Assembly (NCBI RefSeq): GCF_023656565.1
Contig: NZ_JAMOKG010000003.1
Coordinates: 1,116,001 to 1,180,000, forward strand
Length of the DNA stretch: 64,000 nt
Origin: Flavobacterium tyrosinilyticum
GTDB lineage: Bacteria > Bacteroidota > Bacteroidia > Flavobacteriales > Flavobacteriaceae
Direction: 5' to 3'
Positions within the stretch are counted from its first letter, which is position 1. The number at the start of each line of letters is the position of its first letter. Shown here piece by piece: positions 1 to 7,126 of the stretch. A program made the position numbers and the translations under genes. The notes under the pieces are model-generated. The model ran no database searches, was not told the origin of the DNA, and saw only the letters and a program-made list of their open reading frames with translations.

Positions 1-444
1 AAAGTGCGAACTGCGTCCGTTCAATTCTTTATAGCTAGCAATAGTATCGTAAATATATTCTACTGTTCTGTCAAATTCTTTTTGCGAATCTCCTAATGAC
101 TTTCCAATTTCCCACATTAAGTATTTCACTACTTCTTCGCGGGTTTCTTTCATTTGTTTCACAAATTTTTCCATGCATTTAATACGATCAACTACTTTCA
201 TAGTCGGCCATAAGCCTTGTCCCATATCGTATGCATTGGTAGCAGCTTCGACAACTTCTGCTGCTTCTTTTTCTCCCATAAAAGGAATAGATCCTAATAA
301 AGTCGGCGAATACTTTTCTGTTGAAGAAATAGTTGAAAACACAGGTGTGGTTTGCCCTGTCCATTGTTTCAATTCTCCATTTACAAGATAGGTATCTTGA
401 TTTATCAGACTATTAATCTGATATTCTTCTGGTATAAAACTCAT
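1..444 (-). CDS. Aldehyde dehydrogenase family, probably NADP-dependent glyceraldehyde-3-phosphate dehydrogenase (N-terminal part)
   Basis: An open frame of 148 codons runs from an ATG at 444 to the window edge with no stop, so only the N-terminal part is visible. It starts MSFIPEEYQINSLINQDTYL and has a run (GSIPFMGEKEAAEVVEAATN) typical of the coenzyme-binding half of aldehyde dehydrogenases, followed by the charged helix MKETREEVVKYLMWEIGKS seen in GapN-type enzymes. GapN oxidises glyceraldehyde 3-phosphate directly to 3-phosphoglycerate and yields NADPH. The catalytic Glu and Cys lie outside the window, so the assignment rests on the N-terminus alone. Family membership is likely; the exact substrate is inferred. 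Confidence 0.72.
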   Translation of the reverse strand, partial: MSFIPEEYQINSLINQDTYLVNGELKQWTGQTTPVFSTISSTEKYSPTLLGSIPFMGEKEAAEVVEAATNAYDMGQGLWPTMKVVDRIKCMEKFVKQMKETREEVVKYLMWEIGKSLGDSQKEFDRTVEYIYDTIASYKELNGRSSHF

Positions 445-519
445 AATTTGGTTTGTTTAATGGTCTGGTAATTTTATTTTCAAAAGAAAAAAGAGGCTTT
501 TTTATTGCCTCTTCTTCAT

Positions 520-831
520 TTATGGTTGTACTGTTTCACCTTCCCAATCTAGGATTCCTCCAAGCAGATTGTAGGCATTTTCGATACCCAATTCGTTCAT
601 AATCTGGCATGCTTTCGCGCTTCTAGCCCCAGAACGACAGTATACGTAATAGTTTTTATTTTTGTCTAATTCTTCGATTTCATAGATAAAAGCCTGCCCT
701 TTATTGATATCAATATTTAGAGCATTCTCAATATAGCCATCATTAAATTCGTCCTCAGTTCTTACGTCAAGTATAACTGCATTTTCGTCAGCTTGTAACT
801 GAGCAACCCAATCTTCTTGTGATAAATTCAT
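520..831 (-). CDS. Single-domain rhodanese-like sulfurtransferase
   Basis: The 103-residue protein is one rhodanese domain with the active-site loop CRSGAR (Cys65) that carries a persulfide in this family, and the usual opening VILDVRTEDEFNDGYIENA. There is no signal peptide, so it is cytoplasmic. It probably passes sulfane sulfur to acceptors such as thiols or cyanide; the acceptor is unknown. Its neighbours are a Crp/Fnr regulator and a TauE exporter on the other strand. A larger persulfide dioxygenase-rhodanese gene lies 9 kb away, so it fits a sulfur-handling module. No TAnnTTTG promoter is obvious directly upstream. Confidence 0.85.
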   Translation of the reverse strand: MNLSQEDWVAQLQADENAVILDVRTEDEFNDGYIENALNIDINKGQAFIYEIEELDKNKNYYVYCRSGARSAKACQIMNELGIENAYNLLGGILDWEGETVQP

Positions 832-1173
832 AGTAAAATGTGTTTTTGTAAAATTACGACGTTTCTCTATATAAAAAACGTACCAAATGCGATTTCGATT
901 ATTATTCTCAGAAAACGTTTTAGAGAAAGTATTATAATCAGTGAATTACAAATTTAGTTACTATTTTTAAAAATTCAGCCTACAAAATCGATAGAAAATA
1001 GGATTTTTTCATTTACATAAAATTAATCTTAAATCTAGTTTTCTGATAATTATTCCCATTCCAAACCCTTATCTTTGCAAACAATCCTATATTTTTATCC
1101 GATTTTGATAAAAACATTAGCCGCCAATTACATGAATTCTCTAGAATTAATTGTTTTGAATTAATGCAATTAG
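832..1173. other. Gene-free divergent spacer
   Basis: This 342-bp AT-rich region separates the rhodanese gene (leftward) from the Crp/Fnr gene (rightward). Apart from a good -7 element at 1070-1077 for the rightward gene, I see no coding potential, long hairpin or member of the repeat families found elsewhere in the window. Confidence 0.5.
1070..1077 (+). promoter_or_regulatory. TAnnTTTG -7 element upstream of the Crp/Fnr gene
   Basis: TATCTTTG matches the Bacteroidota sigma-A -7 consensus exactly. It lies about 97 bp upstream of the first ATG and 118 bp upstream of the second, leaving a long leader. No clear TTG -33 element is seen. Confidence 0.5.
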
Positions 1174-1830
1174 ATGGCAAAAAAAATCTACAATATGCAA
1201 CATTCATTAAAAACCATTTTTCCTAATTTCTCGAATGAACTCATTGCTACCATAGAAGAAAATGGAAGCCTTCAGGATTTTGAAGCCGGAACCATTTTAA
1301 TGCGTACTGGTCAGTATATTAAAAATACAGTTTTGATAACTAAAGGTAAAATCAAAATCTATCGCGAAGGTGAAGACGGCGGAGAGTTTTTAATGTACTA
1401 CCTACAACCTGGACAAGCTTGTGCGATATCAATGATTTGTACAGCAAAAAGCGAAAAAAGCCAGATTATGGCAAAAGTGGTTGAGGATGTTACTGTTATG
1501 ATGATTCCGTTGCAATTGATGGATAAATGGATGATGGAACATAGAAGCTGGTACGAATTTGTAATTGAAACCTACCGAAGCCGTTTTGAAGAAGTTCTCG
1601 AAGTGGTAGACAATATCGCTTTCCGTTCTATGGATGAAAGATTAGAATTCTACTTAAAAAGACATTCTGATGCCTGTGGCTGTTCTGAGGTAAATTTATC
1701 GCATCAGGAAATCGCAACCGAATTAAATACTTCTCGGGAAGTAGTTTCTAGATTACTCAAAAAAATGGAACAGCGCGGTCTGGTCAAACTCAACCGAAAC
1801 CAGATTGAATTGCTAAATTTTAACCATTAA
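1174..1830 (+). CDS. Crp/Fnr-family transcriptional regulator, probable regulator of the sulfur module
   Basis: The 218-residue protein has an N-terminal cyclic-nucleotide-binding-type beta roll (about residues 20-125), a dimerisation helix and a C-terminal winged helix with SHQEIATELNTSREVVSRLL (about 176-195). It lacks the N-terminal Cys cluster of classical FNR but has Cys83, Cys89 and a CGC pair at 168-170. These could sense thiols or sulfane sulfur (inference). Start choice is open: ATG at 1174, or ATG at 1195 (MQHSLKTIFPNF), which fits the family better. A TauE exporter follows, and a GTnAC-N4-GTnAC palindrome occurs before that gene and before the persulfide dioxygenase gene. The final His codon and the stop lie inside the arm of an intergenic palindrome. 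Confidence 0.85.
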   Translation: MAKKIYNMQHSLKTIFPNFSNELIATIEENGSLQDFEAGTILMRTGQYIKNTVLITKGKIKIYREGEDGGEFLMYYLQPGQACAISMICTAKSEKSQIMAKVVEDVTVMMIPLQLMDKWMMEHRSWYEFVIETYRSRFEEVLEVVDNIAFRSMDERLEFYLKRHSDACGCSEVNLSHQEIATELNTSREVVSRLLKKMEQRGLVKLNRNQIELLNFNH

Positions 1831-1925
1831 GATATTAAGTTAATTAAGTTGGATCGCTTAATATTACTTAACCTTTAAAAGTTTCATTAAGAAAGCATAG
1901 CTCAATTTCCTTAATATCTTAATGG
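1824..1925. repeat. Family B palindromic repeat, copy 1
   Basis: A perfect 16-bp stem (1824-1839 with 1910-1925, starting CCATTAAGATATTAAG) encloses a loop that contains further TTAAGT words. The left arm includes the last codon and stop of the Crp/Fnr gene. A second copy with a longer perfect stem lies at 11131-11235, with the loop in the opposite orientation. Confidence 0.8.
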
Positions 1926-1942
1926 TAAAATTATTTAGGTCT

Positions 1943-1986
1943 GTGATAAATGTTACTGTAGATTTCTAATTTCTGAGGCAACTTTG
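1943..1986 (+). promoter_or_regulatory. Putative Crp/Fnr operator and -7 element of the TauE gene
   Basis: GTGATAAATGTTAC (1943-1956) is an imperfect GTnAC-N4-GTnAC palindrome. Exactly 22 bp further is CAACTTTG (1979-1986), a one-mismatch -7 element, 17 bp before the ATG. The promoter at 9633-9676 has the same site and the same 22-bp spacing, which places the bound dimer at the -33 position and suggests activation. Confidence 0.6.
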
Positions 1987-2002
1987 CATCAAAACATATG
2001 CA

Positions 2003-2788
2003 ATGGAATATTTAGGATTTTTTGCCTCAATCATAATCGGAATTTCGCTTGGCTTAATTGGCGGTGGAGGCTCTATTCTTACTATTCCTATTTTAGTTTA
2101 TTTGTTTAAAGTAAATCCCGATCAAGCCACTTCTTATTCTTTATTTATTGTCGGGTTAACCGCTTTATTTGGAAGTTATAGCCATTATAAAATGGGAAAC
2201 CTAAAACTGAAATCGGCTTTGTATTTTGCTATTCCCTCAATTATTTCCATTTTAATAATTCGAGAAGTGATATTTCCGCAAATTGCATCGACTTTGTTTT
2301 CTGTTGCTTCCTATACCGTTTCAAAAGATTTTCTAATTATGATCATCTTTTCTATCCTAATGATTACGGCAGCCATTTCTATGATTAAAAAAAATCAGTC
2401 CGAAATTAAATCAACAGATACTAATTATTCGCAATTGAGCTTTATAGGTTTTTTGGTCGGAATCGTAACCGGATTTCTAGGTGCAGGCGGCGGATTCTTA
2501 ATTATTCCTGCCTTGCTTTTTTTTGCCAATCTACCCATGAAACAAGCCGTAGGAACTTCATTATTAATAATCACTATTAATTCGTCAATAGGTTTTGCTG
2601 GCGATCTATACATTGGGACACCAATAAATTACACTTTCTTATTAAGCGTTTCTGCAATGGCTTTAATCGGAATGTTTATTGGAAGCCAGCTTTCAAAAAA
2701 AATGGACGGCACTAAATTAAAACCTCTTTTTGGGTGGTTTGTGCTCGTAATGGGATTTTACATCATTGCCAAAGAAGTTTTATTCTAA
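2003..2788 (+). CDS. TauE/SafE-family membrane exporter
   Basis: The 261-residue protein is nearly all hydrophobic, with about eight membrane segments in two homologous halves. Each half opens with the family glycine motif: GISLGLIGGGGSILTIPILV near residue 15 and VGIVTGFLGAGGGFLIIPAL near 150. TauE/SafE proteins move sulfite, sulfoacetate or other organosulfur anions across the inner membrane. The adjacent Crp/Fnr gene and the operator shared with persulfide dioxygenase make sulfite export after persulfide oxidation the likely role (inference). Length is normal for the family. A convergent XRE gene follows after a short terminator-like hairpin. Confidence 0.88.
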   Translation: MEYLGFFASIIIGISLGLIGGGGSILTIPILVYLFKVNPDQATSYSLFIVGLTALFGSYSHYKMGNLKLKSALYFAIPSIISILIIREVIFPQIASTLFSVASYTVSKDFLIMIIFSILMITAAISMIKKNQSEIKSTDTNYSQLSFIGFLVGIVTGFLGAGGGFLIIPALLFFANLPMKQAVGTSLLIITINSSIGFAGDLYIGTPINYTFLLSVSAMALIGMFIGSQLSKKMDGTKLKPLFGWFVLVMGFYIIAKEVLF

Positions 2789-2828
2789 AAGGAATTTCAA
2801 CGCTTTATTTAGTTTCACTTCTAGAGTA

Positions 2829-2861
2829 ATCTTTGTCAAAGTTTTAAACTTTGACAAAGAT
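2829..2861. terminator. Family C hairpin between convergent genes, copy 1
   Basis: A 33-bp near-perfect palindrome (ATCTTTGTCAAAG, short loop, complementary arm) sits between the rightward TauE gene and the leftward XRE gene, where it could end transcripts from both sides. Near-identical copies lie at 8609-8641 and 54102-54134. Confidence 0.65.
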
Positions 2862-2874
2862 GAAACTAAAACCT

Positions 2875-3261
2875 TCAAATTTCTCCAAATTTGTCCTTAT
2901 ATCTTTCAAGCTCGATTTCTGTTCTCGAAAGCAGTTTTTCAAGCAATTGAATTTTATCTTCATAAAGCTCCTTCAAAACTGAAGAATTATCGGCATTAAT
3001 CAAAATACTGCCGTTATTATTTCCTGTTATTTTGTTGTAATTATTAAAGTATTTATCGTAATCAAAACTAATTATATCCTCTACGCTGACATCCAAAATT
3101 CTTCCTATTTCAACCAATTTTTCGTAACTCAAAGAAGTCTTTCCTTTTTCAATTTTACTGTAACCAGCTTGGGTTACGCCTAATCTTTCTGCCATGTATT
3201 CCTGAGTATAATTTTTTAACTCTCTAATATTTTTGATTTTACTTTTAATTGTTGTGGCCAT
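2875..3261 (-). CDS. XRE-family helix-turn-helix regulator with C-terminal coiled coil
   Basis: The 128-residue protein has an N-terminal HTH_3 domain (IKNIRELKNYTQEYMAERLG, recognition helix around TQAGYSKIEKGKTSLSYEKL, residues 10-65). A polar linker and a C-terminal coiled-coil-like segment (SVLKELYEDKIQLLEKLLSR) probably dimerise it. There is no enzymatic domain. The architecture matches the other XRE protein at 4427-4822, so the two are probably paralogues. Its promoter region contains an inverted repeat of GTATAGTC that could be its own operator. Target genes are unknown. Confidence 0.85.
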   Translation of the reverse strand: MATTIKSKIKNIRELKNYTQEYMAERLGVTQAGYSKIEKGKTSLSYEKLVEIGRILDVSVEDIISFDYDKYFNNYNKITGNNNGSILINADNSSVLKELYEDKIQLLEKLLSRTEIELERYKDKFGEI

Positions 3262-3283
3262 GTTATTTCTGATTTTTAGTCAT

Positions 3284-3327
3284 GTATAGTCAAAACAGCC
3301 AGCCGTTAGATTACGGCACGACTATAC
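3284..3327. promoter_or_regulatory. Nested inverted repeat upstream of the XRE gene
   Basis: GTATAGTC (3284-3291) is inverted as GACTATAC (3320-3327) around an inner GCCGT/ACGGC pair (3302-3306 and 3313-3317). A third TTAGTCA-like half-site lies just before it. It starts 23 bp upstream of the XRE start codon, so an autoregulatory operator is plausible. It could also form a hairpin in the leader RNA. Confidence 0.4.
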
Positions 3328-3497
3328 TATTATTTTTTATTGAAAAACCTTAAAACTACTTCATAATTAAATACTTATGTTGCAGCGTTTTGTTAATTTT
3401 TTCTTTGTGTAATGATAAAATAACCGTACATCAAAGCTGCCATTATGAAAAATGCAATCATAATGGGAAATATTGAATATAAAAATCTCTGATTTTT

Positions 3498-3902
3498 TTA
3501 AGCAGTTCTTTTTACACTTCTTTCAAACTGAAGATCTAAGTAAGAATCGATCTGCTTGCCAACCAATATGCGGTCTTTGGTGGCAATTTTAGTTCTTATT
3601 TTGTTCTGGTAAATATCTTTCACAAAAACAAAATAAATAAATTCGGCCTTGTTCCCTAATCTAATAGCTATGATAAACGAATAGAACAAAATTGCAGGAA
3701 TAATGTAATACAAGTCCATTAAGTTGGAAAATAGCATGCAATAATATGTTGCAGCGGTTACGGCTAAAAAAACACCGTTTTCAAGAAAATATTTCTTCTT
3801 TTTTTTAAGCAGTCCAATTTCTTTAATTTCATCAAACTGATACTGCCAATTCTTAGATTTGTAACGAAATCTAACCTTGTCGGAAAAAACTGTTAAAGGC
3901 AT
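3498..3902 (-). CDS. Small membrane protein of unknown function
   Basis: I do not recognise this 134-residue protein. It starts with a basic beta-rich stretch (VRFRYKSKNWQYQFDEIKEIGL) like the first strands of membrane-anchored PH-like domains. Two hydrophobic segments follow (about 43-62 and 66-84), then a basic cytoplasmic tail (IATKDRILVGKQIDSYLDLQF). The layout, a split beta domain around a two-helix hairpin, resembles bacterial PH or YcxB-like proteins, but similarity is only at the level of shape. It stands alone on the minus strand, without operon partners. It is a real gene by its composition and conserved-looking architecture. Confidence 0.6.
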   Translation of the reverse strand: MPLTVFSDKVRFRYKSKNWQYQFDEIKEIGLLKKKKKYFLENGVFLAVTAATYYCMLFSNLMDLYYIIPAILFYSFIIAIRLGNKAEFIYFVFVKDIYQNKIRTKIATKDRILVGKQIDSYLDLQFERSVKRTA

Positions 3903-4135
3903 AATAATTTAGTAGGTAAAAATAGATTTAAGCTTCTAGTGAAAAATCAATTTCTAAAAATTCTTAGGGGGAAAAAATTCTTAGATACGCAATATTAAGC
4001 ATTAAGACCTTTTTTTTCTTACAATTAACATTATAGAATATAACTATCGGTTGTAATTAAATCTTTCGTAAAAGTTATCTTATACTTTATTTATAAAAAA
4101 AAATCTCAAGTAAGAAGATTCTTTTGGGCGTTGCC

Positions 4136-4241
4136 TCCGGCCGGGCTATCCGCTTTATTCCCGATTAACAAAAACTACTGCTAAAAAGCCTTGTTTTTCT
4201 AAATCGGGAGATACCGCTCCTATCCCTAACGCAGACTCAGG
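4136..4241. repeat. GGGCGTT intergenic element, long form
   Basis: This structured, relatively GC-rich element lies in an AT-rich gene-free spacer (3903-4426). It begins GGGCGTT, contains an 8-bp stem TCCCGATT (4159-4166) with AATCGGGA (4202-4209), and closes with CTAACGC (4226-4232), complementary to the start. A much shorter version with the same ends and a TCCCGA stem is at 24467-24508. The rest of the spacer before it is plain AT-rich sequence without visible features. Confidence 0.55.
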
Positions 4242-4274
4242 TAAAATGACGTTTTGTCTTTAATATTTTCAATC

Positions 4275-4402
4275 AATTGCCTCAAGCTTTAGCTGGAGGT
4301 AAACAAATGTATACAAAAAAGGCTTTAGCCAAACCCGGAAAGTTTGTCTAAAGCCCAATTCAAATTCAAACAAAAAACCTCCAGCTAAAACTGGAGGCAA
4401 TT
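4275..4402. repeat. Family A nested palindrome, copy 1
   Basis: Outer 26-bp arms (4275-4300 and 4377-4402, 24 of 26 complementary) each contain their own small palindrome GCTTTAGC or similar. They enclose an inner 14-bp stem (4321-4334 with 4342-4355, 13 of 14). A second copy in the same orientation lies at 5831-5957, sharing the unpaired spacers as well as the stems. Confidence 0.85.
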
Positions 4403-4426
4403 CATTTCTTTCTTTATGTTTTTCTA

Positions 4427-4822
4427 TTACTTTTTAAGCAATTTCTCTAAATATTCTACTTTTTCTTTTTCAGCTTGGACCAATCGTTCGTAAAGTTCAA
4501 CCACTTTATCTAAAGGGTTAAAAGTCGCATACATTCCTTGATTAAAACTATTTCCTTGACTTGAACTATTATCATAAAAATTATTGAAGAAATTGAAGAC
4601 AGATTCTTCCGAAAAATTTTCAATTGCTTCAATAGAAACACCAAGTGCTTTTGCAATTTCTGTCAATTTCTCATTATCAATCGTTTCACTCGATTCTATA
4701 TTCGAAACAGTTTGCTGGCTTAGCCCAATTGCAATTGCCAAAGCTTCCTGCTTCATTCCTTTAAGCTCTCTAATTCGGCTTATGTTCCTTCCTATATGTT
4801 TTGGTTTTGCTGTTGTGCTCAT
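4427..4822 (-). CDS. XRE-family helix-turn-helix regulator
   Basis: The 131-residue protein has an N-terminal HTH_3 domain (GRNISRIRELKGMKQEALAI, then LSQQTVSNIESSETIDNEKL, residues 10-65). A low-complexity Asn/Ser-rich linker follows (FNNFYDNSSSQGNSFNQG), then a C-terminal coiled coil (VVELYERLVQAEKEKVEYLE). It resembles the XRE protein 1.5 kb away in domain order. It lies between two copies of family A repeats together with the CxC secreted protein upstream of it, as if the pair moved as a unit (inference). Target unknown. Confidence 0.85.
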   Translation of the reverse strand: MSTTAKPKHIGRNISRIRELKGMKQEALAIAIGLSQQTVSNIESSETIDNEKLTEIAKALGVSIEAIENFSEESVFNFFNNFYDNSSSQGNSFNQGMYATFNPLDKVVELYERLVQAEKEKVEYLEKLLKK

Positions 4823-4954
4823 AATTCAAAGATATTTAAATTTCTTGAGAAATTATTTGATTCGTAAAAATACAAGTTTTTCGTACTAATGCAAAAAAGC
4901 CATAGTCTAACTTTATGATTTCTCTAAAGCCAAATTGACTTTAAAATAAAAACT

Positions 4955-5809
4955 TTATCTCAATTCATAAGTCCATTTTGAAGTCTTTTCATCAAAATCT
5001 ACAGAAATATAAGCCATGTAATCAACAGCAATTTGTGTTACTTTACTTCTTTTTAATTCCCAACTCTTTACTTTTTTGAGCAATTCTGTAGCATAAATTT
5101 CAAATTCTGTTATAGGTCTTTTACTTTTTACATTAAATTCTGTCATTAAACCAAAATTCGGATCAATTTTAAAATCCTCAGAAGATTTATGCCAATCAAA
5201 AAAATTAAAAACAGAAACTAATTCTCCTTTTTTATTAATGTACAATGCAAAAAGTCCGAATGGTTTATCAGATTTAATAGCTTTCGCATCTTTAAAAATG
5301 GAGTCGAGATTGGTAATTGGTTTCGTAGAATTAAATTCATTGTTCACCGTATAGTCAAGATCATAGATGTAGTTATCTAGTTTAAATTCATTTCCATGAT
5401 CCAACACCTTTTGCAGACGAGGATCAATTCCTCTTTCCCGAATAACCTGCGAATTGGAACACATAATACTGAAACCTAATTTTCCTTGATATTCAGAGGC
5501 AAAAACTAGTAATTTCTGATTCTTATAAACTTCCGAATAACAAGAACTCCCACCAGAGTTCCCTTTCTCATAGTAAAATGTAAAACGCAGTTCTTTCGGA
5601 ATATTAGCTTTTTTATAATTTTTGAGCACTTTAACTTTTATAGAATAAGTAGTAGAATCTTTGGCAATTTTTTTAAATGTAACTAATCCTTCAAAAACAT
5701 ACTTGGAAGAATAAAACTCTAAAATTGGTTTAGGTGTATCACAACTGCAAGCAACTGCTTTTATAGATCCAAATAAGAAAATAAGTAACGTTATTATTTG
5801 TTTTTTCAT
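4955..5809 (-). CDS. Secreted protein with N-terminal CxC, possibly netrin/TIMP-like
   Basis: The 284-residue protein has a cleavable signal peptide (MKKQIITLLIFLFGSIKAVA), and the mature chain begins C-S-C. A beta-rich stretch follows (VFEGLVTFKKIAKDSTTYSI) with two further cysteines near 93 and 117. A mature N-terminal CxC followed by such strands is the hallmark of netrin-like/TIMP domains, and bacterial homologues of that fold exist. The link is inferred from pattern only. The C-terminal half, with strands such as SVFNFFDWHKSSEDFKID, is unrecognised. It probably acts in the periplasm or at the cell surface. It is bracketed with the XRE gene by family A repeats. Confidence 0.6.
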   Translation of the reverse strand: MKKQIITLLIFLFGSIKAVACSCDTPKPILEFYSSKYVFEGLVTFKKIAKDSTTYSIKVKVLKNYKKANIPKELRFTFYYEKGNSGGSSCYSEVYKNQKLLVFASEYQGKLGFSIMCSNSQVIRERGIDPRLQKVLDHGNEFKLDNYIYDLDYTVNNEFNSTKPITNLDSIFKDAKAIKSDKPFGLFALYINKKGELVSVFNFFDWHKSSEDFKIDPNFGLMTEFNVKSKRPITEFEIYATELLKKVKSWELKRSKVTQIAVDYMAYISVDFDEKTSKWTYELR

Positions 5810-5830
5810 TGATGCTTTTTTTTAAAAAAA

Positions 5831-5957
5831 ATGCCTCCAGCTTTAGCTGGAGGTAAACAAATCTATATAAAAAAAAGCTTTAGCCAAAATCGTAAGGTTT
5901 GGCTAAAGCCTAATTCAAATTCAAACAAAAAACCTCCAGCTAAAGCTGGAGGCAATT
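5831..5957. repeat. Family A nested palindrome, copy 2
   Basis: Outer arms at 5831-5854 and 5932-5955 carry CCTCCAGCTTTAGCTGGAGG-type sequence. The inner stem is 12 bp and perfect (5877-5888 with 5898-5909). It is the same orientation and nearly the same length as copy 1. Downstream, 5975-6045 holds AATTCGTG words related to family F. Confidence 0.85.
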
Positions 5958-6047
5958 CATTTTATATTGAAACTAAAATTCGTGTAATCTATAGCTATAA
6001 AATTCATTAATCAGAATAAAATTCGTGAATTCGTGGCTATAAAAAAA

Positions 6048-7124
6048 TCAATGTTCCCCATATCCAATATCATCCATTTTTCCGCTGAAAACGCGATATT
6101 GAATAATAAAATAAATAATAACGAGAAACAAAGCGATAAAAAACCAGCTCAAACCAGCGTTTAATCCGTATTCGTGAGCGGCAGTGTTGTAAATCGTTAA
6201 AGACGGATTTACTTTATTAGTGGATGGCAAAACATTCGGGAAAATTGAAACCGCTGTAGACGCAAATCCGCCAACTAAAAATAAGGTCGAAAAAATAAAT
6301 CCTTGACCGTCTTTTTTGAAAGAACGAACTTTGAACAATCCCGCAATTCCAACAAAAGTCATTAAAGGAAAAAACCAAAGAATCGGATTTTCAATAAAAT
6401 TATGAAATGGTTTTGGTTCGATAAAATGCCAAATTCCTAAAGAAATAAAAACTAAAATCAGCAAAACAAAATTCAGTTTAAAAACTACATTTTTCAATTT
6501 AGGATTCAGCGCCGAATTCGTTTTATAAATAATCCAGTTTGCACCGTGAATAGTGAGCGCCACAACACTCACAATTCCTAAGAAAAGCGTAAACCAGTCA
6601 ATAATCCCCAATTCATTTGCTTGCGGACTAAAAGTCGGATTCCACAAAGGCAAAAAGAAATAATGTGGTTCTTGTGTAGAAACTCCGTTTTGAACCATTC
6701 CAAGATTCACGCCTCGAACAATATTTCCCAAAGCAATTCCGAAAAAGAGAGCCAAAAGCAGACTCGCAATTCCGAAAGCCTTATCCCAAATACTTTCCCA
6801 CATAGGATTATGAATCTGTCCACGCATTTCTAATCCGATGGCACGGAAAATCAAAAGCCATAAAATCATAATCAAAGGCAGATAAAATCCGCTAAAAGAA
6901 GAAGCATATAAAGTTGGGAAAGCAAAAAACAAAACACCTCCCGCCGCAATTAACCAAACTTCATTGGCATCCCAAAATGGACCAATGGCATTTGTAATTG
7001 CCTTTTTATCTTTTTCTGTATCGGCAAAAAATAAATGAATAATTCCTGCACCAAAATCGTAGCCATCTAAAACCAGATAAACAGCCAAAATTCCCATTAA
7101 AACTACGTACCAAAAAAATTCCAT
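6048..7124 (-). CDS. cydB: Cytochrome bd ubiquinol oxidase subunit II
   Basis: The 358-residue membrane protein begins MEFFWYVVLMGILAVYLVLD, followed by GYDFGAGIIHLF, the conserved CydB start. It has about nine membrane helices and the motif AIGPFWDANEVWLIAAGGVL (about 45-64) that packs against CydA. With CydA it reduces oxygen with quinol at low oxygen tension in the inner membrane. It follows cydA by 2 bp and is cotranscribed. I see no cydX-like small gene after it, only repeat sequence. Length is slightly below E. coli CydB (379), as usual in this phylum. Confidence 0.96.
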   Translation of the reverse strand: MEFFWYVVLMGILAVYLVLDGYDFGAGIIHLFFADTEKDKKAITNAIGPFWDANEVWLIAAGGVLFFAFPTLYASSFSGFYLPLIMILWLLIFRAIGLEMRGQIHNPMWESIWDKAFGIASLLLALFFGIALGNIVRGVNLGMVQNGVSTQEPHYFFLPLWNPTFSPQANELGIIDWFTLFLGIVSVVALTIHGANWIIYKTNSALNPKLKNVVFKLNFVLLILVFISLGIWHFIEPKPFHNFIENPILWFFPLMTFVGIAGLFKVRSFKKDGQGFIFSTLFLVGGFASTAVSIFPNVLPSTNKVNPSLTIYNTAAHEYGLNAGLSWFFIALFLVIIYFIIQYRVFSGKMDDIGYGEH

Positions 7125-7126
7125 AT

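Noticed and set aside
173..391. Open frame on the plus strand (72 residues)
   Set aside because: It is antisense to the aldehyde dehydrogenase frame, which has clear family sequence on the minus strand.
1013..1207. Open frame of 64 residues on the minus strand upstream of the Crp/Fnr gene
   Set aside because: Its sequence is low-complexity translation of an AT-rich promoter region and it overlaps the regulator's start and promoter.
2766..2999. Open frame of 77 residues overlapping the TauE end and the XRE gene
   Set aside because: It runs through a family C hairpin and antisense to the XRE gene; no protein-like features.
4136..4241. Possible tRNA or other conserved RNA gene
   Set aside because: It has stems but no tRNA cloverleaf, T-loop GTTCGAnTC in the right place, or anticodon arm; kept as a repeat element. 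GTTCGAATCC at 24471-24480 also resembles a T-loop but has no acceptor or D arm near it.
4275..5957. CRISPR array
   Set aside because: Only two copies 1.5 kb apart with genes between; no regular short spacers. The tandem words elsewhere also lack unique spacers of constant length.
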